Assembly: GCA_963710135.1 (NCBI GenBank)
Contig: CAVPYY010000006.1
Span: 1,054,001-1,118,000, forward strand
Direction of reading: 5' to 3'
Origin: SG8-30 sp963710135
Lineage (GTDB): Bacteria > Pseudomonadota > Gammaproteobacteria > Steroidobacterales > Steroidobacteraceae
Length of the DNA: 64,000 nucleotides
In this document: positions 17,391 to 24,530 of the stretch, piece after piece
Position numbering within the stretch: the stretch's first letter is position 1
Layout: every line of letters begins with the position of its first letter
Position numbers and translations under genes: made by a program
Notes under the pieces: generated by a model
What the model was told of the DNA's origin: nothing
The model's database searches: none
Seen by the model: only the letters and a program-made list of their open reading frames with translations

Positions 17391-17903
17391 ATGCCAAAGT
17401 TCATCCGAGCCTACGTCCGTTACGTCGACGCGCTGAACAACGCGATCGGCGGCGTCGTGATGTACATGATCTTCGTGATGATGGGCCTGCTGCTGTTCGG
17501 GTCCGTGTCGCGCTACGTCTTCAATATCCCGTTCCTGTGGGTCATCGAGATGTCGCAGTTCCTGATGGCCGCCTACTACCTGCTGGGCGGCGGCTATTCC
17601 ATGCAGCTCAATTCGCACGTCCGGATGGACGTGCTGTATGAGCGCTGGAGCCCGCGCACGCAGGCGTTCTGGGACTCGATTACAGCGTTCTGCCTGCTGT
17701 TCTATCTGTATTTCCTGCTGCGTGGCGGCATCTCCAGCACCTCGTATGCGCTGAAGTACGGCCAGACGAATTATTCGGCCTGGGCGCCGCTGATGTGGCC
17801 GATCAAGTCGGTCATGACGCTCGGCATCGGCCTCATGACACTGCAGGCCGTCTCGATCTTCTTCAAGGACCTGGCGCGCTTCCTCGGCAGGGAGATCAAG
17901 TGA
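17391..17903 (+). CDS. dctQ: TRAP transporter small permease (DctQ family)
   Basis: A 170-residue four-helix inner-membrane subunit. It has the DctQ landmarks FGSVSRYVFNIPFLWVIEMS, the hydrophobic YYLLGGGYSMQLNSHVRMD and the polar linker ERWSPRTQAFWD. It partners the large permease to form the Na+-driven channel for the solute delivered by DctP. The ATG at 17391 is used because the preceding in-frame stretch (from 17304) runs through the hairpin spacer and is proline/arginine-rich with no homology-like features. Its stop overlaps the GTG start of the next gene (GTGA), so translation is coupled. Confidence 0.88.
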   Translation: MPKFIRAYVRYVDALNNAIGGVVMYMIFVMMGLLLFGSVSRYVFNIPFLWVIEMSQFLMAAYYLLGGGYSMQLNSHVRMDVLYERWSPRTQAFWDSITAFCLLFYLYFLLRGGISSTSYALKYGQTNYSAWAPLMWPIKSVMTLGIGLMTLQAVSIFFKDLARFLGREIK

Positions 17904-19225
17904 GCTACGAGCTGATCGCCCTGCTGATGTTCTCGACCATGATGCTGATGCTGCTGACCGGGCAGCGGGTGTTCGGCGCCATCGGTTTCGTGGCCGCGCT
18001 GTTCGCGCTGCTGCTGTGGGGCAAGGGCGGCGCGGAAATGCCGTTCGCCTCGACCATCACGCTGATGCACTGGTACCCGCTGCTGACGCTGCCGATGTTC
18101 ATCTACATGGGCTACATGCTGTCGGAATCGGGGATCGCCAGCGATCTCTACCGGATGTTCCACGTCTGGACCGGCTCGATGCCAGGCGGTCTGGCGGTCG
18201 GCACGATCCTGCTGATGGTCGCGATTTCCGCGATGAACGGCCTGAGCGTGGCCGGCATGGCGATCGGCGCAAGCGTCGCCATGCCGGAACTGCTGAAGCG
18301 CAATTACGACAAGCGCATGGTGACTGGAGTCATCCAGGCAGGAAGTTCGCTCGGCATCATGATCCCGCCGAGCGTCGTGCTGGTGCTGTACGGCATGATC
18401 GCCCGCCAGCCCGTTGGGCAGCTCTGGCTGGCCGGCGTGTTTCCCGGATTGATGCTGGCGGCCCTGTTCCTGGCCTACATCATCATTCGCTGCAAGCTGC
18501 AGCCAGAACTCGGCCCGCCACTCGCGCTGGAGGAGAGGCAAGCCATCAGCTGGCGCGAGCGATTCGGCCTGCTGAGGGCGGGACTCGTGCCGTTGGTGAT
18601 CATCTTCGCCATGACCGGCCTGTTCCTGATGGGCGTCACCAGCCTGGTGGAGAGTTCCGCGGTAGGCGCGCTCATGGCGACCGTCGTGGCCTGGGCGAAG
18701 GGCCGCATCAACCACGAGGTCATGCGCGCCACGCTCATGAAGAGCCTTGGCGTCAGCTGCATGTTCATGTGGGTCATTCTTGCCGCGCTCGCCTTCGGCG
18801 CGGTGTTCGACGGCCTCGGCGCGGTCAAGGCGATCGAAATCCTGTTCCTGGAGAAGTGGGGGCTGGAGCCCTGGCAGGTGCTGGTGCTGATGCAGCTCAC
18901 CTACATCCTGATGGGCATGTTCCTCGACGACACGGCGATGCTGATCATCGTGGCGCCGCTCTACGTGCCGCTGATCATCGCGCTGGGATTCAACCCGATC
19001 TGGTACGGCGTGCTCTACACCATCACCTGCCAGATCGCCTACATGACACCGCCGTTCGGCTACAACCTGTTCCTGATGCGGGCGATGGCCCCGCCGGAGG
19101 TATCGCTGTCCGACATCTACTGGTCGATCATCCCGTTCGTGCTGATCATGATGTTCGGACTGGCGCTGGTGATCATCTTCCCCGAAATCGCGCTGTGGCT
19201 GCCGAGCCAGTACTACGTCGATTGA
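17900..19225 (+). CDS. dctM: TRAP transporter large permease (DctM family)
   Basis: A 441-residue polytopic permease with about 12 helices, the normal DctM length. Recognisable blocks are LTGQRVFGAIGF, PLLTLPMFIYMGYML, VAISAMNGLSVAGMAIG, IMIPPSVVLVLYG and MFLDDTAMLIIVAPLYVPL. Start GTG at 17900-17902 overlaps the dctQ stop; the frame is open further upstream inside dctQ but the N-terminal helix begins here. With dctP and dctQ it completes a high-affinity Na+-coupled organic-acid importer. Its position opposite the mlrC-like/GS-like/ALDH/ADH operon suggests that it supplies that pathway. Confidence 0.9.
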   Translation: MSYELIALLMFSTMMLMLLTGQRVFGAIGFVAALFALLLWGKGGAEMPFASTITLMHWYPLLTLPMFIYMGYMLSESGIASDLYRMFHVWTGSMPGGLAVGTILLMVAISAMNGLSVAGMAIGASVAMPELLKRNYDKRMVTGVIQAGSSLGIMIPPSVVLVLYGMIARQPVGQLWLAGVFPGLMLAALFLAYIIIRCKLQPELGPPLALEERQAISWRERFGLLRAGLVPLVIIFAMTGLFLMGVTSLVESSAVGALMATVVAWAKGRINHEVMRATLMKSLGVSCMFMWVILAALAFGAVFDGLGAVKAIEILFLEKWGLEPWQVLVLMQLTYILMGMFLDDTAMLIIVAPLYVPLIIALGFNPIWYGVLYTITCQIAYMTPPFGYNLFLMRAMAPPEVSLSDIYWSIIPFVLIMMFGLALVIIFPEIALWLPSQYYVD

Positions 19226-19232
19226 GCGGCTG

Positions 19233-19249
19233 GCGCGCGGGCCGCGCGC
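19233..19249. terminator. G+C hairpin between convergent dctM and pbpG
   Basis: Arms GCGCGCG and CGCGCGC flank a 3-nt loop in the 31 bp between two convergent stops. There is no clear T-run, so termination is inferred from position only. Confidence 0.4.
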
Positions 19250-19256
19250 AGCAGGG

Positions 19257-20114
19257 CTAGCTGGCCGTGGTGCGGCCGAGCGATTCCATCCAGGTGCGGA
19301 TCCGCTTGGCGTCGGCGATGCGCGTCAGCGTGCCGAACGAGTTGAGCAGCACGATCACGACCTGGCGGCCGTCGATGACCGCCTGCATGACGAGACAGCG
19401 CCCAGCCTCGGAGATGTACCCGGTCTTCTGCACATCCACCTGCCAGCCGGGATTGTTCACCAGTCGATTGGTGTTGTGAAAATCGAGTCGCTGGCGGTTG
19501 ATGAACACCGAATGGCTGACATCGGTCGAGTAGTCGCGAATGACCGGATTCTCGGCCGCGGCCAGCACCAGCCTGGCGAGGTCCTCGGCGCTGGCCACGT
19601 TCTCGCTCGACAGCCCGGTCGGTTCCACGAAGTGCGCGCTGGTCATGCCAAGCTGCTTCGCCTTGTCGTTCATCGCCCGGACGCAGGCGGCCAGGCCGTC
19701 GGGATAGTGGGTGCACAGGGCATGCGCCGCGCGGTTCTCGGACGACATCAGCGCCAGGTGCAGCATGTCGCCCCGGCTCAGCCGGGCGCCCTGCGGCAGC
19801 CGCGAGTACTCGCGTGCGGTCCCACGGACGTCATCGACGGTGATGGCCAGCTTCTCGTCGAGCGGCTGCTCCGCCTCCAGCACCACCAGGGCCGTCATCA
19901 ACTTCGTAATGGACGCGATCGGTACCGGCGTGTGCTCCCGGCGTGCGGCCAGCACGGACGAGTCGGATCCATCGAGAACATAGAAGGCCGCGGAGCGCAC
20001 TTCGGGCTGCGATGTCGCGACGCCCAACGCATCGGCAGCGGTGATCACGGGTACCAGCAACGCCAGCAGACCGCCGGAAATCGCCGTGACAAGGTTCGCC
20101 CCGTTCGCACGCAT
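19257..20114 (-). CDS. pbpG: D-alanyl-D-alanine endopeptidase (PBP7/S11 family)
   Basis: A 285-residue periplasmic penicillin-binding peptidase that cleaves D-Ala cross-links in peptidoglycan. The active-site motifs are S-x-x-K in PIASITKLMTAL, S-x-N in LMSSENRAA, and KTG in DVQKTGYISEAG. The ATG at 20114 begins MRANGANLVTAISGGLLALL, a plausible Sec signal; the frame is open to 20276 but the extra stretch is arginine-rich and not signal-like. It lacks the C-terminal extension and amphipathic anchor of DacA-type carboxypeptidases, which supports PBP7. It is divergent from an SDR gene. Confidence 0.85.
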   Translation of the reverse strand: MRANGANLVTAISGGLLALLVPVITAADALGVATSQPEVRSAAFYVLDGSDSSVLAARREHTPVPIASITKLMTALVVLEAEQPLDEKLAITVDDVRGTAREYSRLPQGARLSRGDMLHLALMSSENRAAHALCTHYPDGLAACVRAMNDKAKQLGMTSAHFVEPTGLSSENVASAEDLARLVLAAAENPVIRDYSTDVSHSVFINRQRLDFHNTNRLVNNPGWQVDVQKTGYISEAGRCLVMQAVIDGRQVVIVLLNSFGTLTRIADAKRIRTWMESLGRTTAS

Positions 20115-20302
20115 GAGATACCCCGCCCGCTCCCGAATCCCGTTCCGGCACATCGCCGGTGCGATACTCTGCCGGTGCCGAATGGAAGCGTAGTCGGACA
20201 GCCGGCCCGGCATGTGTGACATAACCCGCGAAAATCGACGGGCGCAGTGTACTGCAGACCGACATCCGGACCGCAAGCAATCGCCACCCAGGGTTCCCAG
20301 GC

Positions 20303-21055
20303 ATGAAACTCGAACACAGGATCGCCCTCATCACGGGCAGCAGCTCCGGCATCGGCCGCGGGGTCGCCCTCGCGTTCGCCCGCGAGGGCGCCGATGTCGT
20401 CGTGAATCATCCGGGGGGCGACCAGGCCGCGTTGGCCGCGCAGGTATGCGAGGAGATCGGGCGACTTGGCCGGCAGGCCATCGCCGTCCAGGCGGACGTC
20501 AGTGTCGAGGATGAGGCCGCTGAGCTGTGCCGGGCGGCAATGGCGCGATTCGGCCGCGTCGACGTACTCGTCAACAACGCCGGCATCGCCGCGGCAGCGC
20601 CCGTGCAGGACATTCCGGTCGAGCAGTGGGACCGCGTCATCGCCGTGCATCTGCGCGGCACGTTCCTGATGACGCGCCAGATGCTGCCGCAGATGTATGC
20701 GCGCGGCCACGGCCGCATCATCAACACCGCTTCCCAGCTCGCCTACAAGGGCGCAGCCGGCTTCGCCCACTACACCGCCGCGAAAGGTGCAATCATCTCG
20801 TTCACCCGCTCCGTCGCGCTCGAGATCGGCGATCGCGGCGTCACGATCAACTGCGTGGCGCCCGGCGCCACCCATACGCCGATGCTCGCCGATGTGCCTG
20901 CCGACCGGCTCCAGGTCATCCGCCAGGGCATTCCGCTGGGGCGCCTCGCCGAGATCGGCGACATCGTGCCGAGCTACGTGTTCCTGGCCAGCGACGACGG
21001 CCGTCACTATCAGGGCCAGTGCCTCAGCCCGAATGGCGGCGACGTCTTCCTCTAG
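20303..21055 (+). CDS. SDR-family oxidoreductase (FabG-like)
   Basis: A classical 250-residue short-chain dehydrogenase/reductase. It has the cofactor motif TGSSSGIGRG at residues 11-20, NNAG near residue 92, the catalytic Ser in INTASQL and the YxxxK pair in YTAAK. The C terminus lacks the usual DGG but has SPNGGDVFL in that place. It probably reduces or oxidises a carbonyl/hydroxyl substrate with NAD(P)(H); the substrate cannot be read. It stands alone, divergent from pbpG and convergent with the HMG-CoA reductase gene 21 bp downstream, so no pathway can be assigned from context. Confidence 0.85.
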   Translation: MKLEHRIALITGSSSGIGRGVALAFAREGADVVVNHPGGDQAALAAQVCEEIGRLGRQAIAVQADVSVEDEAAELCRAAMARFGRVDVLVNNAGIAAAAPVQDIPVEQWDRVIAVHLRGTFLMTRQMLPQMYARGHGRIINTASQLAYKGAAGFAHYTAAKGAIISFTRSVALEIGDRGVTINCVAPGATHTPMLADVPADRLQVIRQGIPLGRLAEIGDIVPSYVFLASDDGRHYQGQCLSPNGGDVFL

Positions 21056-21076
21056 ACGCGCCGTTCGCTGCCGGCG

Positions 21077-22666
21077 CTAGACAGGCGCGGCAGGTCGCTT
21101 GCCGCCCCGGGTGGTCGGATCGTTGCGGCCCATCTGCTCGTGGCTCGAGACCCAGTCCAGCGACGAAATGGCCGCGCTCAGCGAGATCTCACCCGCCAGC
21201 ACGGTGCCGGCGACGATCTCCGCGAACTTCATCACCTTGCCCGGTCCTTCGCAGTCCATCAGTCGCAGGCACTCGCGCTGCGTCGGCAGACCCGTGCCGC
21301 CCCCGCAGGTCGCGACTATCAGCGACGGCAAGGTGATGGACATGTACAGGTCCTTGTCGGGGGTGAGCTCCGTGTACAGGAGCGCAGTCGCGGACTCCGC
21401 CACGTTCGCCACGTCCTGGCCGGTGGCGATGAACATCGCGGTGATCGCGTTGGCAGAGTGACAGCCGTTGTTGACCGCGCCGGAAAGCATGGAGCCGATA
21501 TTGGCGACCTTCGAGTGGTAGTACAGCGACTCGGTCTCGGCGTCCATGACGTCCAGCAACGCCTCGCGCTTGATGACCATCTCCGCCGTAACGCGCTTGC
21601 CGCGGGTGCGCATCGTATTGATCATCGACGCCTTCTTGTCCGTGGCGAAATTCGACTCCAGGAAGAAACGTTGAATCTCCGCGGCGTCGCAGTGCTCCAG
21701 GATCCAGTTGCAGGCGGCAAAGGTGGCCTTGCCCACCATGTTCATGCCGGCCGCGTCGCCGGTCGTGAAATTGAACCGCAGGTAGGCAAACTTGCTCGCC
21801 AGGTAGTGATCGATGTACTTCAGGCGCACGAATCTGTCCGACGCACCGCAGACGGCGCGGATCTCGTCGGTGTGTGCATCCAGCCAGTCGACGAACCGCC
21901 GGGCCTGGATCGCGCTCTCGAAGACGAACACCGGAGCACGTTGCATGGCGTCGCCAACCACCGCGCAGTGCACGCCGCCGCTCAGCTGGATGACCTTCAT
22001 GCCGCGGTTGTAGGACGCTACGAGGGTGCCCTCGGTGGTCGCCAGCGGCACGAAGAACTCGCCCTGCGCGTGCTCACCGCGGACGACCAGCGGGCCGGCG
22101 ACGCCGAGCGGGATCTGCGCCACGCCGGTGAAGTGCTCGATGTTGCCGCGAGCTTCGTGCGGATCGAAGGTATGCCGGAACAGGTGCTCCGGCCGTGCCC
22201 CGGTATGTTGGCGCAGGAACGCCTGGCGGGCCTCGACGATGGCCGGCGAGTAGTCGTCGGTGGCGTCGCGCGGGATGGTGTGTTCGGGCGGCGCCGGCGG
22301 ACGAATCACGTCCGTCACCTCCAGTTCGAGCCGGCCGAAGGGGCGCGCCTCGAACACCAGCGACACCCGGTGCTCGCCCTCCGCCAGCGGCTCGCGGTCC
22401 AGCATGAAGACCAGCAGGGCGCCCAGCGGCAGGTCGATCGGTTGCTGAACGCTCAGCGAGGCAGGCCGAATCGTCTCGCCCGACTCGAGGACGATGCCGA
22501 CTGCCTCGAGCGGCACCGCTTCGCCGTTGATCGCCACGCGTTCCAGGCGGGTCATCGCACCGGGACTCAGGCGGTTCTTCAGCGAGAAGCGCACCTGCCG
22601 GCCGGCATTCCTGAGGCTGGTGCGGTTGTAGAGCTTCTTGAGCATCGCGCGCGGCACGAATCGCAT
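21077..22666 (-). CDS. Hydroxymethylglutaryl-CoA reductase, class I-like
   Basis: A 529-residue protein whose C-terminal ~380 residues match HMG-CoA reductase, the enzyme making mevalonate from HMG-CoA. Visible are IPLGVAGPLVV, the catalytic Glu in PLATTEGTLVASYNRG, GDAAGMNMVGKA, the catalytic Lys in TDKKASMIN, NGCHSANAITAMF, and the late catalytic His in SSHEQMGRN. The first ~130 residues, including VSLVFEARPFGRLELEV, are an extra domain of unknown role. The RTRGKRV and GMNMV motifs and the Lys position favour class I (NADPH, biosynthetic) over the degradative class II. No other mevalonate gene is in the window, and most Gammaproteobacteria use the MEP route, so this gene stands out. Confidence 0.88.
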   Translation of the reverse strand: MRFVPRAMLKKLYNRTSLRNAGRQVRFSLKNRLSPGAMTRLERVAINGEAVPLEAVGIVLESGETIRPASLSVQQPIDLPLGALLVFMLDREPLAEGEHRVSLVFEARPFGRLELEVTDVIRPPAPPEHTIPRDATDDYSPAIVEARQAFLRQHTGARPEHLFRHTFDPHEARGNIEHFTGVAQIPLGVAGPLVVRGEHAQGEFFVPLATTEGTLVASYNRGMKVIQLSGGVHCAVVGDAMQRAPVFVFESAIQARRFVDWLDAHTDEIRAVCGASDRFVRLKYIDHYLASKFAYLRFNFTTGDAAGMNMVGKATFAACNWILEHCDAAEIQRFFLESNFATDKKASMINTMRTRGKRVTAEMVIKREALLDVMDAETESLYYHSKVANIGSMLSGAVNNGCHSANAITAMFIATGQDVANVAESATALLYTELTPDKDLYMSITLPSLIVATCGGGTGLPTQRECLRLMDCEGPGKVMKFAEIVAGTVLAGEISLSAAISSLDWVSSHEQMGRNDPTTRGGKRPAAPV

Positions 22667-22743
22667 GAGCGTTCTCCGGTGGGGCCCGCCTGAATCCTAG
22701 GCTGACCCCACCGGAGACTTGTAGCGGTGTTTCCGCAACGTCG

Positions 22744-22762
22744 GGCCGGCCGCCTGCCGGCC
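22744..22762 (-). terminator. Hairpin after the FKBP gene
   Basis: Arms GGCCGGC and GCCGGCC flank a 5-nt loop 17 bp beyond the FKBP stop. No T-run is present, so assignment rests on position and perfect pairing. Confidence 0.4.
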
Positions 22763-22779
22763 GGCGAACGTCGTCGCGC

Positions 22780-23493
22780 CTAGCCGGCATCCCCCGACGG
22801 AAGGATTGCCAGCAGCTCGACCTCGAAGATCAGCGTCGAGTTGGGACCGATCGGACCGGCCGCCCGCGAGCCATAGGCAAGTCCGCTTGGAATCCAGAAC
22901 TTGTACTTGCTGCCGACCGGCATGAGCGCCACCCCCTCGGTCCAGCCGGGGATGACCTGATCGAGCACGAACTCCGCCGGCTCCCCCCGGTCGTACGAGC
23001 TGTCGAACTGCGTGCCGTCGATCAGCGTGCCAACATACTGGACGCGCACCGTGTCGGTCGCCGTCGGCCTGGGCCCGTCCCCGGCGCGCAGCACGCTGTA
23101 CTGCAGCCCGCTGGCGGTGACCGTCACGCCGGGCTTGTCCGCATTCTCTTTCAGGAACGCTTCGCCCTCGGCCTTGTTCGCCGCCTGCTCGGCCTCCATC
23201 ATCGCCACCTGCCGGGCCTGCATCTCCGCCATGAAGGCCTGGCGAATCTCCGTAGCTTCCTCCTCTGTCAACTGCAGCGCGCCGCCTTTCAGCGCCGTCT
23301 CGAAAGCACTGATCACCACGGCCGGGTCGATGTCGTCCTTCATCCCGTCCAGCATCCTCGCGAGATCCATGCCGACCGTGTAGGAGAACCTCTCCTTCTC
23401 GGTCTCCAGCTTGACCTGAGCCATGGCCGGAGCGGCGCTGGCGAGGGTCGCCACGAGCAGGACCACGGCACTGAAGCGAAATGAGGCGGACAT
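22780..23493 (-). CDS. Periplasmic FKBP-type peptidyl-prolyl cis-trans isomerase
   Basis: A 237-residue FkpA/Mip-like folding catalyst. Residues 1-25 form a Sec signal ending PAMAQ. Residues ~28-130 are the helical FKBP_N dimerisation domain (ERFSYTVGMDLARML, and a long coiled helix rich in E/Q/A). Residues ~140-237 are the FKBP domain with VRVQYVGTLIDGTQFDSSYDRG, VIPGWTEGVALM and SGLAYGSRAAGPIGPNSTLIFEVEL. The conserved Asp, Phe, Trp and Tyr of the proline pocket are present. ATG at 23493; a longer frame to 23679 lacks signal character. Single gene with its own hairpin downstream. Confidence 0.9.
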   Translation of the reverse strand: MSASFRFSAVVLLVATLASAAPAMAQVKLETEKERFSYTVGMDLARMLDGMKDDIDPAVVISAFETALKGGALQLTEEEATEIRQAFMAEMQARQVAMMEAEQAANKAEGEAFLKENADKPGVTVTASGLQYSVLRAGDGPRPTATDTVRVQYVGTLIDGTQFDSSYDRGEPAEFVLDQVIPGWTEGVALMPVGSKYKFWIPSGLAYGSRAAGPIGPNSTLIFEVELLAILPSGDAG

Positions 23494-23690
23494 TGCAGAT
23501 CTCCTGACGAGGTGTTGCGGATCAAGTCGGCCCGGCGGCGGGCGGCGGTCTATTCTCATGATCACGGAGGCTTTGGGCAAACCCTGCGGAGGAACCCGGC
23601 TCGGCGGCGATAGAATGGCTGGGTGCTCTCGCGTCGCACCAGGACAAATCACCAGACGGTGCCTGCCAGGATTGCGCACAAGGAGAACCC

Positions 23691-24473
23691 ATGAAGCCGT
23701 CCAACCCGCACGAAGCAGCCACGCCTGCCTACCACGATCGGGTGTTCCTCGACAGCGACGACGGCCGGCCGTTGCGCATTCTCGCCGAGTATCTGGAGCC
23801 GCTATACCGGCTCCGCCGCGAGGAGATCCACGACACCATCGTATTCTTCGGGTCCGCCCGGTTGCGGGAAGACGGGCCGCTGGGACGCTACTACCACGAG
23901 GCCCGCGAGCTCGCGCGCCTGCTGACGACCTGGGCGAAAGATCTGCCGGGCTCGCGACGATTCGTGATCTGCTCAGGCGGCGGCGGTGGAATCATGGAGG
24001 CCGCCAACCGCGGCGCCGCCGAGGCCGGGGGCTGCACCATCGGCTTCAACATCGGCCTGCCGCACGAACAGCGGCCCAACCGGTACATCAGCCCCGCGCT
24101 CTCCTTCGAATTCCACTATTTCTTCATGCGCAAGCTGTGGTTCTCGCATCTCGCGCGGGCACTGGTCGTCTTTCCGGGCGGCTTCGGCACACTGGACGAA
24201 CTGATGGAGATGGTCACGCTCGCGCAAACCCGCAAGATCGACCGGGAGATCGTGATCCTGCTGTACGGCTCGGAGTACTGGAAGGAAGTCATCAATTTCG
24301 ACGCGCTGGTGAAGCACGGCATGATCGACCCGAAAGACCTTGGGCTGATCAACCACGTCGATGACGTCGCGACGGCGTTTGCGCTGTTGAAGGACCGCCT
24401 GCCCAAGGAAACCGAGCAAGACTACCCGGCCATCGCGAAAGCGGCCTTCTCCAAGCCGCCCGTACGGGAGTAG
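23691..24473 (+). CDS. LOG-family (TIGR00730) Rossmann protein
   Basis: A 260-residue protein of the lysine-decarboxylase-like/LOG family. It has the phosphate-binding GGGGGIMEAANRGA and the diagnostic PGGFGTLDELMEM. Members hydrolyse nucleoside 5'-monophosphates; plant LOG releases cytokinin bases, while bacterial roles are mostly unproven (PpnN-type nucleosidase is one). The N-terminal ~50 residues, including YHDRVFLDSDDGRPLR, mark the longer subgroup. Start ATG at 23691 follows AAGGAGAAC. Transcription probably ends at the hairpin at 24485-24515, shared with katG on the other strand. Confidence 0.82.
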   Translation: MKPSNPHEAATPAYHDRVFLDSDDGRPLRILAEYLEPLYRLRREEIHDTIVFFGSARLREDGPLGRYYHEARELARLLTTWAKDLPGSRRFVICSGGGGGIMEAANRGAAEAGGCTIGFNIGLPHEQRPNRYISPALSFEFHYFFMRKLWFSHLARALVVFPGGFGTLDELMEMVTLAQTRKIDREIVILLYGSEYWKEVINFDALVKHGMIDPKDLGLINHVDDVATAFALLKDRLPKETEQDYPAIAKAAFSKPPVRE

Positions 24474-24484
24474 CCCCGCAAACA

Positions 24485-24515
24485 GGAACGGCGGCGCATT
24501 GCGCGCCGCCGTTCC
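24485..24515. terminator. Bidirectional hairpin between LOG gene and katG
   Basis: A perfect 13-bp stem (GGAACGGCGGCGC and its complement) with a 5-nt loop, 11 bp after the LOG stop and 15 bp after the katG stop on the opposite strand. It is well placed to end both convergent transcripts, although T-runs are lacking. Confidence 0.65.
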
Positions 24516-24530
24516 GTACCGCAGCCAGTG

